Shown piece by piece: positions 8,625 through 16,895 of a stretch of 64,000 bases of DNA. The notes below the pieces were generated by a model that was not told the DNA's origin, searched no databases, and saw only the letters and a program-made list of their open reading frames with translations. This DNA comes from Mycobacterium sp. MYCO198283 (lineage in GTDB: Bacteria > Actinomycetota > Actinomycetes > Mycobacteriales > Mycobacteriaceae), in assembly GCF_021213805.1 (NCBI RefSeq), contig NZ_JAJQJI010000001.1:317944-381943 (forward strand). Reading direction: 5' to 3'. The translations under genes and the position numbers were made by a program. The stretch's first letter is position 1, and each line of letters begins with the position of its first letter.

Positions 8625-10220
8625 ATGACACTGCTGCGCTCCACCCTCGATCCGCGCTCGGCGTCCTACGTCGACGCCGCCGAGGCCATGTCGGCCAAGC
8701 TGGCCGAGGTGGCCGCCGAACACGATAAGGCGCTGGCCGGCGGCGGGCCGAAGTACGTCGAACGGCACCACGCCCGCGGGAAGCTGACGCCGCGGGAGCG
8801 CATCGAGCTGCTGGTCGACCCCGACTCGCCGTTCCTGGAGCTGTGCCCGCTGGCCGCCTGGGGCAGCGACTTCACGGTGGGCGCGAGCGTGGTGATCGGT
8901 ATCGGCGTCGTCAGCGGCGTCGAATGCCTGATCGTCGCCAACGACCCCACCGTCAAGGGCGGCACGAGCAATCCGTGGACGCTGCGGAAAACGCTGCGCG
9001 GCAATCAGATCGCTTTCGAGAACCGGCTGCCGGTGATCTCGCTGGTGGAGTCCGGGGGCGCGGACCTGCCCACGCAGAAGGAAGTGTTCATCCCCGGCGG
9101 GCAGTTGTTCCGCGACCTGACCCGGCTGTCGGCGGCCGGCATCCCGACGATTGCGCTGGTGTTCGGCAACTCGACCGCCGGCGGCGCCTACATCCCCGGG
9201 ATGAGCGACCACGTGGTGATGATCAAGGAGCGCTCCAAGGTGTTCCTCGCCGGCCCGCCGCTGGTGAAGATGGCCACCGGCGAGGAATCCGACGACGAGA
9301 CGCTCGGCGGCGCCGAGATGCACGCCCGCACATCGGGTCTCGCTGATTACTTCGCGGTCGACGAGCTCGACGCGCTGCGCATCGGCCGCCGCATCGTGAG
9401 CCGGCTGAACTGGCGCAAGCGCGGTCCCGCGCCGCAGCCGGCGACCGAACCCCGCTATGACAGCGCCGAACTGCTCGGCGTCGTGCCGCCGGATCTCCGG
9501 ATCCCGTTCGACCCGCGCGACGTCATCGCCCGGGTCGTCGACGACTCCGACTTCGACGAGTTCAAGGAGCTGTACGGCTCGTCGCTGGTGACCGGCTGGG
9601 CGCGCATCCACGGCTACCCCGTCGGCATCCTCGCGAACGCGCGCGGCGTGCTGTTCAGCGAGGAGTCGCAAAAGGCGACGCAGTTCATCCAGCTCGCCAA
9701 CCGCTCGGACACGCCACTGCTGTTCTTGCACAACACCACCGGCTACATGGTGGGCAAGCAGTACGAGGCCGGCGGCATGATCAAACACGGCTCGATGATG
9801 ATCAACGCAGTCTCCAATTCGACGGTGCCGCACATCTCGCTGCTGATCGGCGCCTCCTACGGCGCCGGCCACTACGGCATGTGCGGGCGCGCCTATGACC
9901 CGCGCTTCCTGTTCGCCTGGCCGAGCGCGAAGTCGGCCGTGATGGGCGGAGCGCAGCTGGCGGGCGTCATCTCGATCGTCAACCGCGCCGCCACCGAGGC
10001 TCGCGGGCAGACCGTGGACGACGCCGCGGACGCCGCTCTGCGGGCGGCCATCGAGGCGCAGATCGAGGCCGAGTCGCTGCCGATGTTCCTGTCCGGCCGG
10101 CTCTACGACGACGGGGTCATCGACCCGCGCGACACCCGCACCGTGCTCGGGATGTGTCTGTCCGCCATCGCCAGTGGCCCGATCGAGGGGACGTCGAACT
10201 TCGGCGTCTTCCGGATGTGA
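8625..10220 (+). CDS. accD2: Acyl-CoA carboxylase beta (carboxyltransferase) subunit AccD2
   Basis: This 531-residue carboxyltransferase moves CO2 from biotin to an acyl-CoA. Both crotonase-like halves are present. The N half has the acyl-CoA region FGNSTAGGAYIPGMSD and a LVESGGADLPTQ segment. The C half has FLHNTTGYMVGKQYEAGGMIKHGSMMINAV and GASYGAGHYGMCGRAYDPRF. This sequence type is that of methylcrotonyl/geranyl-CoA carboxylases rather than acetyl/propionyl-CoA carboxylases. The start ATG has GGAG 10 bases upstream. It pairs with the biotin subunit encoded 5 bases downstream. Confidence 0.92.
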   Translation: MTLLRSTLDPRSASYVDAAEAMSAKLAEVAAEHDKALAGGGPKYVERHHARGKLTPRERIELLVDPDSPFLELCPLAAWGSDFTVGASVVIGIGVVSGVECLIVANDPTVKGGTSNPWTLRKTLRGNQIAFENRLPVISLVESGGADLPTQKEVFIPGGQLFRDLTRLSAAGIPTIALVFGNSTAGGAYIPGMSDHVVMIKERSKVFLAGPPLVKMATGEESDDETLGGAEMHARTSGLADYFAVDELDALRIGRRIVSRLNWRKRGPAPQPATEPRYDSAELLGVVPPDLRIPFDPRDVIARVVDDSDFDEFKELYGSSLVTGWARIHGYPVGILANARGVLFSEESQKATQFIQLANRSDTPLLFLHNTTGYMVGKQYEAGGMIKHGSMMINAVSNSTVPHISLLIGASYGAGHYGMCGRAYDPRFLFAWPSAKSAVMGGAQLAGVISIVNRAATEARGQTVDDAADAALRAAIEAQIEAESLPMFLSGRLYDDGVIDPRDTRTVLGMCLSAIASGPIEGTSNFGVFRM

Positions 10221-10225
10221 GCGGC

Positions 10226-12298
10226 ATGCAACGGGTACTGGTCGCCAACCGCGGAGAGATCGCCCGGCGGGTGTTCGCCACCTGCCGGCGGCTCGGCCTT
10301 GGCACCGTCGCGGTGTACACCGATCCCGATGCTGACGCCCCGCACGTCGCCGAAGCGGATGCGCGAGTGCGGCTCGACGGCGTGTCCGGGTACCTAGACG
10401 CCCGACAGCTGGTGGCCGCCGCCCTGGCCGCCGGCGCCGACGCCGTCCACCCCGGCTACGGATTCCTCTCCGAGAACCCGGATTTCGCGGCGGCGGTGAT
10501 CGACGCGGGCCTGACGTGGATCGGCCCGCCCGTCGCGGCCGTCCGCGCGATGGGCAGCAAGATCGAGGCCAAGAAGCTGATGGCGGCGGCCGGCGTGCCC
10601 GTGCTCGCCGAACTGGACCCGGCGACCGTCACCGCCGAGCAGTTGCCGGTGCTGGTGAAGGCGTCGGCGGGCGGCGGTGGGCGCGGCATGCGGGTGGTGC
10701 ACGACGTCGCCGCGCTCTCCGACGAGGTGGCCGCGGCGCAGCGCGAGGCCGCGTCGGCGTTCGGCGACCCGACCGTGTTCTGCGAGCGCTATCTGGCCAC
10801 GGGCCATCACATCGAGGTCCAGATCATGGCTGACGCGCACGGCACCGTGTGGGCCGTCGGCGAACGCGAATGTTCGATCCAGCGGCGCCACCAAAAGGTG
10901 ATCGAAGAAGCGCCCTCACCGCTGGTCGAACGCACCCCGGGCATGCGGGAGCGGTTGTTCGAGGCGGCGCGGCTGGCGGCCGAGGCCATCGGCTACGCCG
11001 GCGCCGGCACCGTCGAGTTCCTGGCCGGCACCCACGGCGACTTCTTCTTCCTCGAGATGAACACCCGGCTGCAGGTCGAGCACCCGGTGACCGAGGAGAC
11101 CACCGGCCTCGATCTGGTGGAGCTGCAGCTGCAGGTGGCCGACGGCGAGCGCTTACCCGCCGAACCGCCCGTCACGCACGGACATTCGATCGAGGCGCGG
11201 CTCTACGCCGAGGATCCCGCCGCGCACTGGCAGCCGCAGGCGGGCAGGCTGCACCGCGTCGAATTCCCGGCAGCGGCAACGGCGTTCACGGTCCTCGGTC
11301 GCCCCGGCGTGCGGGTGGACTCCGGGGTGCGCGACGGCTCGGTCGTGTCGGTCCACTACGACCCGATGCTCGCCAAGGTCATCTCCTACGGCGCCAGCCG
11401 GGGGCAGGCCGCGGCGCTGCTGGCCGACGCGCTGCAGCGCGCCCGCATCCACGGCGTGCGCACCAACCGCGATCTTTTGGTCAACGTGCTGCGGCTGCCG
11501 GCGTTCCGCGACGGCGACACCGACACCGCGTTCTTCGACACCCATGGCCTGCACGTGCTGGCGGCCCCGCTCGCCGACGCGCGGGCGGTGCGCTGGTCGG
11601 CCGTCGCGGCCGCGCTCGCCGAGGCGGCACGCCGCCGCCGCGACGCCGCCGTGCTGCCGTCGGCGCCGAGCGGTTGGCGCAATCTGGCGTCGGGGTACCA
11701 GGTCGCGACCTACGCCGACGGTGCGGGCGACGAGCACCGCGTCGCCTACCGCTACGACCGCGACGCGCTGCGGCTGCCCGACGACCCCGGCGTCGCGCTG
11801 GTGACCGCCCGTCCCGACGAGGTGGTGCTGCGGATCGACGGCGTCGACCGGCCGTTCGCCGTCGCCCGCGTCTCGCCCTCCCCCGTCGCTTCGCTCGCCC
11901 CCGGGTCGACCTCCCCCGTCGCTTCGCTCGCCTCCGGGTCGCCCTCCCCCGCCGCTTCGCCCGCCCCTGAAGGCGAGGTGTTCGTCGATTCGCCGCTCGG
12001 TGCGGTCACGCTGGCCGCGGTGCCGCGCTTCCCCGATCCCGGGGCGGCGTTGGCGCACGGCTCGCTCGTCGCGCCGATGCCCGGTTCGGTCGTCCGGGTC
12101 GCCGTGAGCGCCGGAGACGCCGTCACCGCCGGCCAACCGCTGTTCTGGCTGGAGGCGATGAAGATGGAACACACGATCAGCGCACCCGCCGACGGCGTGC
12201 TGGCCGAACTCAACGTGGCCGCGGGCCAACAGGTCGAGGTCGGCACCGTCCTCGCACGCATCGACAGCGCAGCAGCAGCAGAAGGAGAACCGCAATGA
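10226..12298 (+). CDS. accA2: Acyl-CoA carboxylase alpha subunit AccA2 (biotin carboxylase + BCCP)
   Basis: This 690-residue subunit carboxylates its own biotin using ATP and bicarbonate. Order: biotin carboxylase domain (about 1-445; VLVANRGEIARR at the start, ATP-grasp loop KASAGGGGRGMR, metal site EMNTRLQVEHPVTEE), a linker, and a C-terminal biotinyl domain with the biotin lysine in EAMKMEH. The linker carries three copies of an 11-residue Pro/Ala/Ser repeat (codons at 11878-11970). Start ATG 10226; an in-frame GTG at 10217 overlapping the accD2 stop is an alternative. The stop overlaps fadE12 as ATGA. Whole-cell substrate is unknown; methylcrotonyl- or geranyl-type acyl-CoA is a reasonable guess from the neighbours. 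Confidence 0.92.
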   Translation: MQRVLVANRGEIARRVFATCRRLGLGTVAVYTDPDADAPHVAEADARVRLDGVSGYLDARQLVAAALAAGADAVHPGYGFLSENPDFAAAVIDAGLTWIGPPVAAVRAMGSKIEAKKLMAAAGVPVLAELDPATVTAEQLPVLVKASAGGGGRGMRVVHDVAALSDEVAAAQREAASAFGDPTVFCERYLATGHHIEVQIMADAHGTVWAVGERECSIQRRHQKVIEEAPSPLVERTPGMRERLFEAARLAAEAIGYAGAGTVEFLAGTHGDFFFLEMNTRLQVEHPVTEETTGLDLVELQLQVADGERLPAEPPVTHGHSIEARLYAEDPAAHWQPQAGRLHRVEFPAAATAFTVLGRPGVRVDSGVRDGSVVSVHYDPMLAKVISYGASRGQAAALLADALQRARIHGVRTNRDLLVNVLRLPAFRDGDTDTAFFDTHGLHVLAAPLADARAVRWSAVAAALAEAARRRRDAAVLPSAPSGWRNLASGYQVATYADGAGDEHRVAYRYDRDALRLPDDPGVALVTARPDEVVLRIDGVDRPFAVARVSPSPVASLAPGSTSPVASLASGSPSPAASPAPEGEVFVDSPLGAVTLAAVPRFPDPGAALAHGSLVAPMPGSVVRVAVSAGDAVTAGQPLFWLEAMKMEHTISAPADGVLAELNVAAGQQVEVGTVLARIDSAAAAEGEPQ
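11878..11970 (+). repeat. 33-bp in-frame tandem repeat in accA2
   Basis: Three copies, the last incomplete and diverged, begin at 11878, 11911 and 11944. Each contains CTCCCCCGTCGCTTCGCTCG or a close variant and encodes 11 residues such as SPVASLAPGST. The repeat lies between the carboxylase and biotinyl domains, so it lengthens a flexible linker without breaking the frame. Its reverse complement shares GAGCG(A/G)AGCGA and GGTCGAC with the 29-bp repeat at 40733-40848. Confidence 0.8.
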
Positions 12299-13455
12299 CC
12301 GGCTTCGTGGAAACCGAGGAGCAGCAGGCGCTGCGTCAGGCCGTCGCCGCCATGGCCGCCAACTACGGCCAGGACTACTACCTGGAGAAGGCCCGCGCCG
12401 GCGCGCACACCGACGAGCTGTGGGCCGAGGCGGGCAAGCTCGGCTTCATCGGCGTCAACCTGCCCGAGGAGTACGGCGGCGGCGGGGCCGGCATGTACGA
12501 GCTGTCGCTGGTCATGGAGGAGATGTCCGCCGCGGGCAGCGCGCTGCTGATGATGGTGGTCTCGCCCGCCATCAACGGCACGATCATCAGCAAGTTCGGC
12601 ACCGACGAGCAGAAGCAGCGCTGGCTGCCCGGCCTCGCCGACGGCTCGATCACCATGGCGTTCGCGATCACCGAACCCGACGCCGGCTCCAACTCGCACC
12701 GGATCACCACGACCGCCCGTCGCGACGGCAGCGATTGGATCCTGTCCGGCCAGAAGGTCTACATCTCCGGCATCGACCAGGCGCAGGCGGTGCTCGTCGT
12801 GGGCCGGAGCGAGGAGGCCAAGACGGGGAACCTCAAACCCGCACTGTTCGTCGTGCCGACCGACACGCCCGGATTGTCCTGGACCAAGATCGAGATGGAG
12901 CTGATCAGCCCGGAGAACCAGTTCCAGGTGTTCCTCGACGACGTCCGGCTGCCCGCCGACGCGCTCGTCGGCTCCGAGGACGCCGCGATCGCGCAGTTGT
13001 TCGCCGGCTTGAACCCGGAGCGGATCATGGGCGCGGCGAGCGCGGTCGGCATGGGACGCTTCGCGCTGAACAAGGCGGTCGACTACGTCAAGACCCGCCA
13101 GGTCTGGAAGACGCCGATCGGCGCCCACCAGGGCATCTCGCATCCGCTGGCGCAGAACTACGTCGAGATCGAGCTGGCAAAGCTGATGATGCAGAAGGCC
13201 GCCACGCTCTACGACAGCGGCGACGACGCCGGCGCCGCCGAGGCCGCCAACATCGCGAAGTACGCGGCGGGCGAGGCGTCGGTGCGGGCCGTCGACCAGG
13301 CCGTGCAGTCGCTCGGCGGCAACGGGCTCACCAAGGAGTACGGCATCGCCGCCGCGGTCACCGCCTCGCGGCTGTCGCGCATCGCGCCGGTGAGCCGCGA
13401 GATGGTGCTGAACTTCGTCGCGCAGACGTCGCTGGGCCTGCCCCGGTCGTACTGA
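12295..13455 (+). CDS. fadE12: Acyl-CoA dehydrogenase FadE12
   Basis: This 386-residue flavoprotein is the second acyl-CoA dehydrogenase of the operon. FAD contacts are in ITEPDAGSNSHRITT (near 123-137). The C-terminal end runs SLGGNGLTKEYG then SRIAPVSREMVLNFV, where the MCAD-type catalytic Glu is missing. Glu242 in LNPERIMGA occupies the isovaleryl-CoA-dehydrogenase position and is the likely base. Sequence similarity to FadE13 is only family-level, so the two probably act at different steps or chain lengths. It overlaps accA2 and echA7 by 4 and 1 bases. Confidence 0.9.
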   Translation: MTGFVETEEQQALRQAVAAMAANYGQDYYLEKARAGAHTDELWAEAGKLGFIGVNLPEEYGGGGAGMYELSLVMEEMSAAGSALLMMVVSPAINGTIISKFGTDEQKQRWLPGLADGSITMAFAITEPDAGSNSHRITTTARRDGSDWILSGQKVYISGIDQAQAVLVVGRSEEAKTGNLKPALFVVPTDTPGLSWTKIEMELISPENQFQVFLDDVRLPADALVGSEDAAIAQLFAGLNPERIMGAASAVGMGRFALNKAVDYVKTRQVWKTPIGAHQGISHPLAQNYVEIELAKLMMQKAATLYDSGDDAGAAEAANIAKYAAGEASVRAVDQAVQSLGGNGLTKEYGIAAAVTASRLSRIAPVSREMVLNFVAQTSLGLPRSY

Positions 13456-14234
13456 TGCTGGTCGACTACCGCGTCGACGGCGGCGTCGCCCGCCTGACGC
13501 TGGACTCCCCGCACAACCGCAACGCGCTGTCGGCGGCGCTGGTGGCGCAATTCCATGCGCGGCTCGCCGAGGCGCAGGCCGATCCGGGCGTGCGGGTGGT
13601 GGTGCTCGGCCACACCGGCGGCACGTTCTGCGCGGGCGCGGACCTGTCGGAGGCGACGGGCGACCCGGCCGCGGGGGCCGCGGACCGCGCCCGGGAGCTG
13701 GCGGCGCTGCTGCGGGCGATCGTGGCGTCCCCGCTGCCGGTGGTCGGCGCCGTCGACGGGCACGTCCGCGCGGGCGGGTTCGGGCTGGTGGGGGCCTGCG
13801 ACATCGTCGTGGCCGGCCCGCGCTGCACCTTCGCACTGACCGAGGCCCGGCTCGGGGTGGCGCCGGCCATCATCTCGCTGACGCTCGAGCCCAAGCTGTC
13901 ACCGCGGGCGCTGAGCCGCTACTACCTCACCGGGGAGAAGTTCGGCCCCGCGGAGGCCGCGGCGATCGGCCTGGTGACGCTGGCGGCCGACGACGTGCCG
14001 GCCGCTGTCGACCGGATCGCCGGGCAGCTGCTGCTCGGTTCGCCCCAGGGGCTCGCCGAATCGAAACGCCTGTTCACAGCGGCGGTGCTCGACGGGTTCG
14101 ACCGCCGCGCCGAGGTGCTCGCCGACACCTCGGCCCGCTTGTTCGCCTCCGACGAGGCGCGCGAGGGGATGCTCGCCTTTTTGCAGAAGCGCCCGCCGCA
14201 GTGGGCGCCCGGACCGCCGTCGCCGTCAAGTTAG
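13455..14234 (+). CDS. echA7: Enoyl-CoA hydratase/isomerase-family protein EchA7
   Basis: This 259-residue crotonase-fold enzyme has the oxyanion-hole regions FCAGADLSE and AVDGHVRAGGFGLVGACDI. A Glu in LTEARLGVAPAI aligns with a catalytic position of hydratases. It should hydrate an unsaturated acyl-CoA made by the carboxylase step, like AtuE or a methylglutaconyl-CoA hydratase. The ATG (13455) shares a base with the fadE12 stop (TGATG). The C-terminus ends in a Pro/Ser tail. It closes the operon; the next gene begins 45 bases on with its own promoter-like hexamer. Confidence 0.88.
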   Translation: MLVDYRVDGGVARLTLDSPHNRNALSAALVAQFHARLAEAQADPGVRVVVLGHTGGTFCAGADLSEATGDPAAGAADRARELAALLRAIVASPLPVVGAVDGHVRAGGFGLVGACDIVVAGPRCTFALTEARLGVAPAIISLTLEPKLSPRALSRYYLTGEKFGPAEAAAIGLVTLAADDVPAAVDRIAGQLLLGSPQGLAESKRLFTAAVLDGFDRRAEVLADTSARLFASDEAREGMLAFLQKRPPQWAPGPPSPSS

Positions 14235-14279
14235 GGGTTTGGTGGGCAGCGGCGAGATGACGTCGTAGGCTTTCTGCCG

Positions 14280-14873
14280 ATGAGCAAGACGCCGCACCGG
14301 AGCGCATCGAAGCGGGCCGCAGACACCGACCGCATGCAGGTGGCCCAGCTGCTGACGGATGCCGCCTCGCAGGGCCGGCTGGAGCTCAGCGAGTACGAGG
14401 ACCGGCTCGCCAAGGTGTACGCCGCGGAGACCCATGCCGATCTGGACCGGCTGAGCTCCGACCTGCCGGGCGCGACGATGCCGCGGGGTGCGGGGCTGTG
14501 CCAACCCGCGCCGCCGACCACGCTGCTGGCCATCCTCAGCGGCTTCGAGCGGCGCGGCCGGTGGAATGTGCCGCACCGGCTGCGCAGCTTCGCGTTGTTC
14601 GGCAGCGGCGTGATCGACCTGCGCTACGCCGACTTCACCGCGCACGACGTGGAGATCCACAGCTACTCGATCATGGGCGGGCAGACCATCGTGGTGCCGC
14701 CCGAGGTGAACCTCGACGTCTCCGGTGTCGGCGTGATCGGCGCATTCGGCGGGGCCGAGGACGGCAGCACCGGCACGCCGGGCGCGCCGTGTGTGCGGGT
14801 CCGCGGCTTCTCGTTGCTCGGCAGCGTCGGTATCCGGCGCAAGCCGCGCAAGCGTAAGCCGGCCGCCGACTGA
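14280..14873 (+). CDS. DUF1707 domain protein
   Basis: This 197-residue protein has an N-terminal DUF1707 (SHOCT-like) domain, about residues 14-70, with the motif RMQVAQLLTDAASQGRLELSEYEDRLA-KVYAA. A C-terminal beta-rich region (about 95-185; LFGSGVIDLR, SYSIMGGQTIVVPPEV) resembles LiaF-type cell-wall-stress domains. No membrane helix is visible. TAGGCT (14266-14271) lies 8 bases before the ATG and there is no Shine-Dalgarno sequence, so the transcript may be leaderless or nearly so. M. tuberculosis has a homologue at Rv0966c. The role is probably envelope-related, but this is inference from the C-terminal fold. Confidence 0.8.
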   Translation: MSKTPHRSASKRAADTDRMQVAQLLTDAASQGRLELSEYEDRLAKVYAAETHADLDRLSSDLPGATMPRGAGLCQPAPPTTLLAILSGFERRGRWNVPHRLRSFALFGSGVIDLRYADFTAHDVEIHSYSIMGGQTIVVPPEVNLDVSGVGVIGAFGGAEDGSTGTPGAPCVRVRGFSLLGSVGIRRKPRKRKPAAD

Positions 14874-14906
14874 CCGGCGCCGGGCGCGTCGCAAGCCGCA
14901 CAGACG

Positions 14907-16895
14907 TCAACGGCGACGCCGGGCGTGCAGGTAGTCGCCGACCACGGCAGCGCCGAGTCCGTCGAGGTCGGGCACGACGACGCGGCCGGCCACCCGGCGG
15001 GCGACCTGGTCGATGAACCGCGCCAGCCCCGGGTCGTCCCCGAGCCGGAAGATCGTCACCTGCGCGCCGAGCTTGGCCACCTCGTCGAAGGCCCGCACGG
15101 TATGCGCGATGGTGCGCGGGTGCGGCGGGTAGTCAAAGAACACTGAAGAGCTCTCCGCACCGCCGCCGTAGTGCTCCAGGTGCGCGGTCGGTTCACCGTC
15201 GGTGACGATGAGAATCACCGGCTGGGCGTTCGGATGCCGACGCAGGTGACGGCCGGCCAGCGCCAGCGCGTGGTGCAGGTTCGTGCCCTGCTCGTAGACA
15301 CCTTCGAGCCCGGTGAGCTCCGCCGCGGTGACCGTGCGCGCATACCGGCCGAACGCCACGATCTGCAGGGCGTCGGAGCGGAAGCGCGTGCTCACCAGGT
15401 GGTGCAGCGCCAGCGCGGTCTGCTTCATCGGCAGCCACCGGTTCTCCATCACCATCGAGAACGAGGTGTCGACCAGCAGCGCCACCGCCGCCTGCGTGCG
15501 CGTCTCGGTCTCCGACACCTCGACGTCCTCGACCGCGATCCGCAGCGGCACCTCGACGGTGCCGGTGCCGGACTGGCGGAGCACGGCGTTGGTGATGGTG
15601 CGGGTGACGTTCCACGGCTCGGTGTCGCCGAACTGCCAGGCGCGCGTCGCACCGGTCAGCTCGCCGGCCGCTCCCGCCCGGCGCGTCTCGCGCTCGCCGT
15701 GGCGGCCCGAGAGCTGTTGCGCCACATCGCGCAACGCGGCCTGCCCGAGCTGCCGCATGGCCTTCGGCGAGAGCCGCCACTGCCCGTCGGCGCCGCGGTC
15801 GAAGAATCCCTGGTTCATCAGCGCCCGCTCGAGTTCGGCGAGCGTCCGCGCGTCGACCGCCGCGTCGTCGCCGAGCTGCCGGGCCAGCATGTCGAGGTCG
15901 ACGTCGTCCATCGTGGCGCCGGCGTAGCTCTGCGACAGCTGCTCGGCGAGCTGCTCCAGCTCGGCGATGTCGGCGAGCGCCTGCGCGCCCTCCCCCATGC
16001 CCAGCGGGTCGCCGCCGCTGAACCGCGCCGAGCCGGTCCAGTCCTCGCCGGGGCGGGCCGCCTGCAGGTGGCCGTCGAGCCGGTTGAGCGCGTTCATCAA
16101 CGACGGCGACCCGAACGCCTGCTGCGCCAGCGCGTCGAGCTCGGCCCGCTGCTCGGCCGACAGGCTGTTGCGGAATCGCTGTGCGGCGGCCGCGCGCTGG
16201 GCCAGCGAGTCGAGCAGTTCGTCGATGTTGCGCGGGTTCTCCGGGAAGTACTCGCCGTGCTTGGCCATGAACTCGTCGAAGTCGGCTTGCGAGTCTTCGC
16301 CGTTGGCGTGCTTGTCGAGCAGGTCGTTGAGGTCGTCGAGCATCTCGTTGACGCGCTGGCGGTCCTCGTCGGTGGCGTTCTCCAGCGCCTGCTTCATGCC
16401 GGCGAACCGCTGGTCGAGCATCTCGCGGCCGAGCAGGTCCTTGATCTCCTCGTACTTCTGCCGCGCCTCCGGCGACCGCCAGTCGTAGTCGGCGAGCTCC
16501 TGCACCGCCTTCGCCGGCGACGGGGACAGCGACTGCAGCTGCAGTTCGCCGAACCGGGCGTCGTCGTCGAGGGCGCGGGCGAGCTCCTTGCGCTCGGCGA
16601 GCACCGCCTCGTCGAGCAGCTTCTTGATGTCGGCCAGCGTGCCGTCGAGGTTGTGGCGGCTCAGCAGTTCCCGCCGCTTGCGGTTGGCGGCGGCGGCCAA
16701 CCGGTCGGCGCCGCGCATGTTCTGGGTGCCGCGCCGCAGCAGCTCCGACAGCGCGCGCCGCGGCGAGGTGCCCGCCATGACGTCCTCGCCGATCTGCTCC
16801 AGCGCCTCGCGCAGGTCCACCGGCGGCGCCAGCGGGTCGGGTCCGCCGGTGTAGCGCGAGTACCGCGCCGAGCGGCCATGACCGGTCCTAGCCAT
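14907..16895 (-). CDS. VWA-domain protein, partner of the MoxR-type ATPase
   Basis: This 662-residue protein starts MARTGHGRSARYSRYTGGPD and has a long helical, acidic N-terminal part (to about 440). A C-terminal von Willebrand A domain (about 455-655) carries the MIDAS residues in LVDTSFSMV, a Thr in QGTNLHHAL and an Asp in IVTDGEP, so it should bind a divalent metal. VWA proteins of this kind work with MoxR or chelatase-I ATPases to insert cofactors or remodel proteins. The start ATG 16895 overlaps the end of the ATPase gene by 8 bases, confirming the pair. It corresponds to Rv0959; the target is unknown. Confidence 0.88.
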   Translation of the reverse strand: MARTGHGRSARYSRYTGGPDPLAPPVDLREALEQIGEDVMAGTSPRRALSELLRRGTQNMRGADRLAAAANRKRRELLSRHNLDGTLADIKKLLDEAVLAERKELARALDDDARFGELQLQSLSPSPAKAVQELADYDWRSPEARQKYEEIKDLLGREMLDQRFAGMKQALENATDEDRQRVNEMLDDLNDLLDKHANGEDSQADFDEFMAKHGEYFPENPRNIDELLDSLAQRAAAAQRFRNSLSAEQRAELDALAQQAFGSPSLMNALNRLDGHLQAARPGEDWTGSARFSGGDPLGMGEGAQALADIAELEQLAEQLSQSYAGATMDDVDLDMLARQLGDDAAVDARTLAELERALMNQGFFDRGADGQWRLSPKAMRQLGQAALRDVAQQLSGRHGERETRRAGAAGELTGATRAWQFGDTEPWNVTRTITNAVLRQSGTGTVEVPLRIAVEDVEVSETETRTQAAVALLVDTSFSMVMENRWLPMKQTALALHHLVSTRFRSDALQIVAFGRYARTVTAAELTGLEGVYEQGTNLHHALALAGRHLRRHPNAQPVILIVTDGEPTAHLEHYGGGAESSSVFFDYPPHPRTIAHTVRAFDEVAKLGAQVTIFRLGDDPGLARFIDQVARRVAGRVVVPDLDGLGAAVVGDYLHARRRR

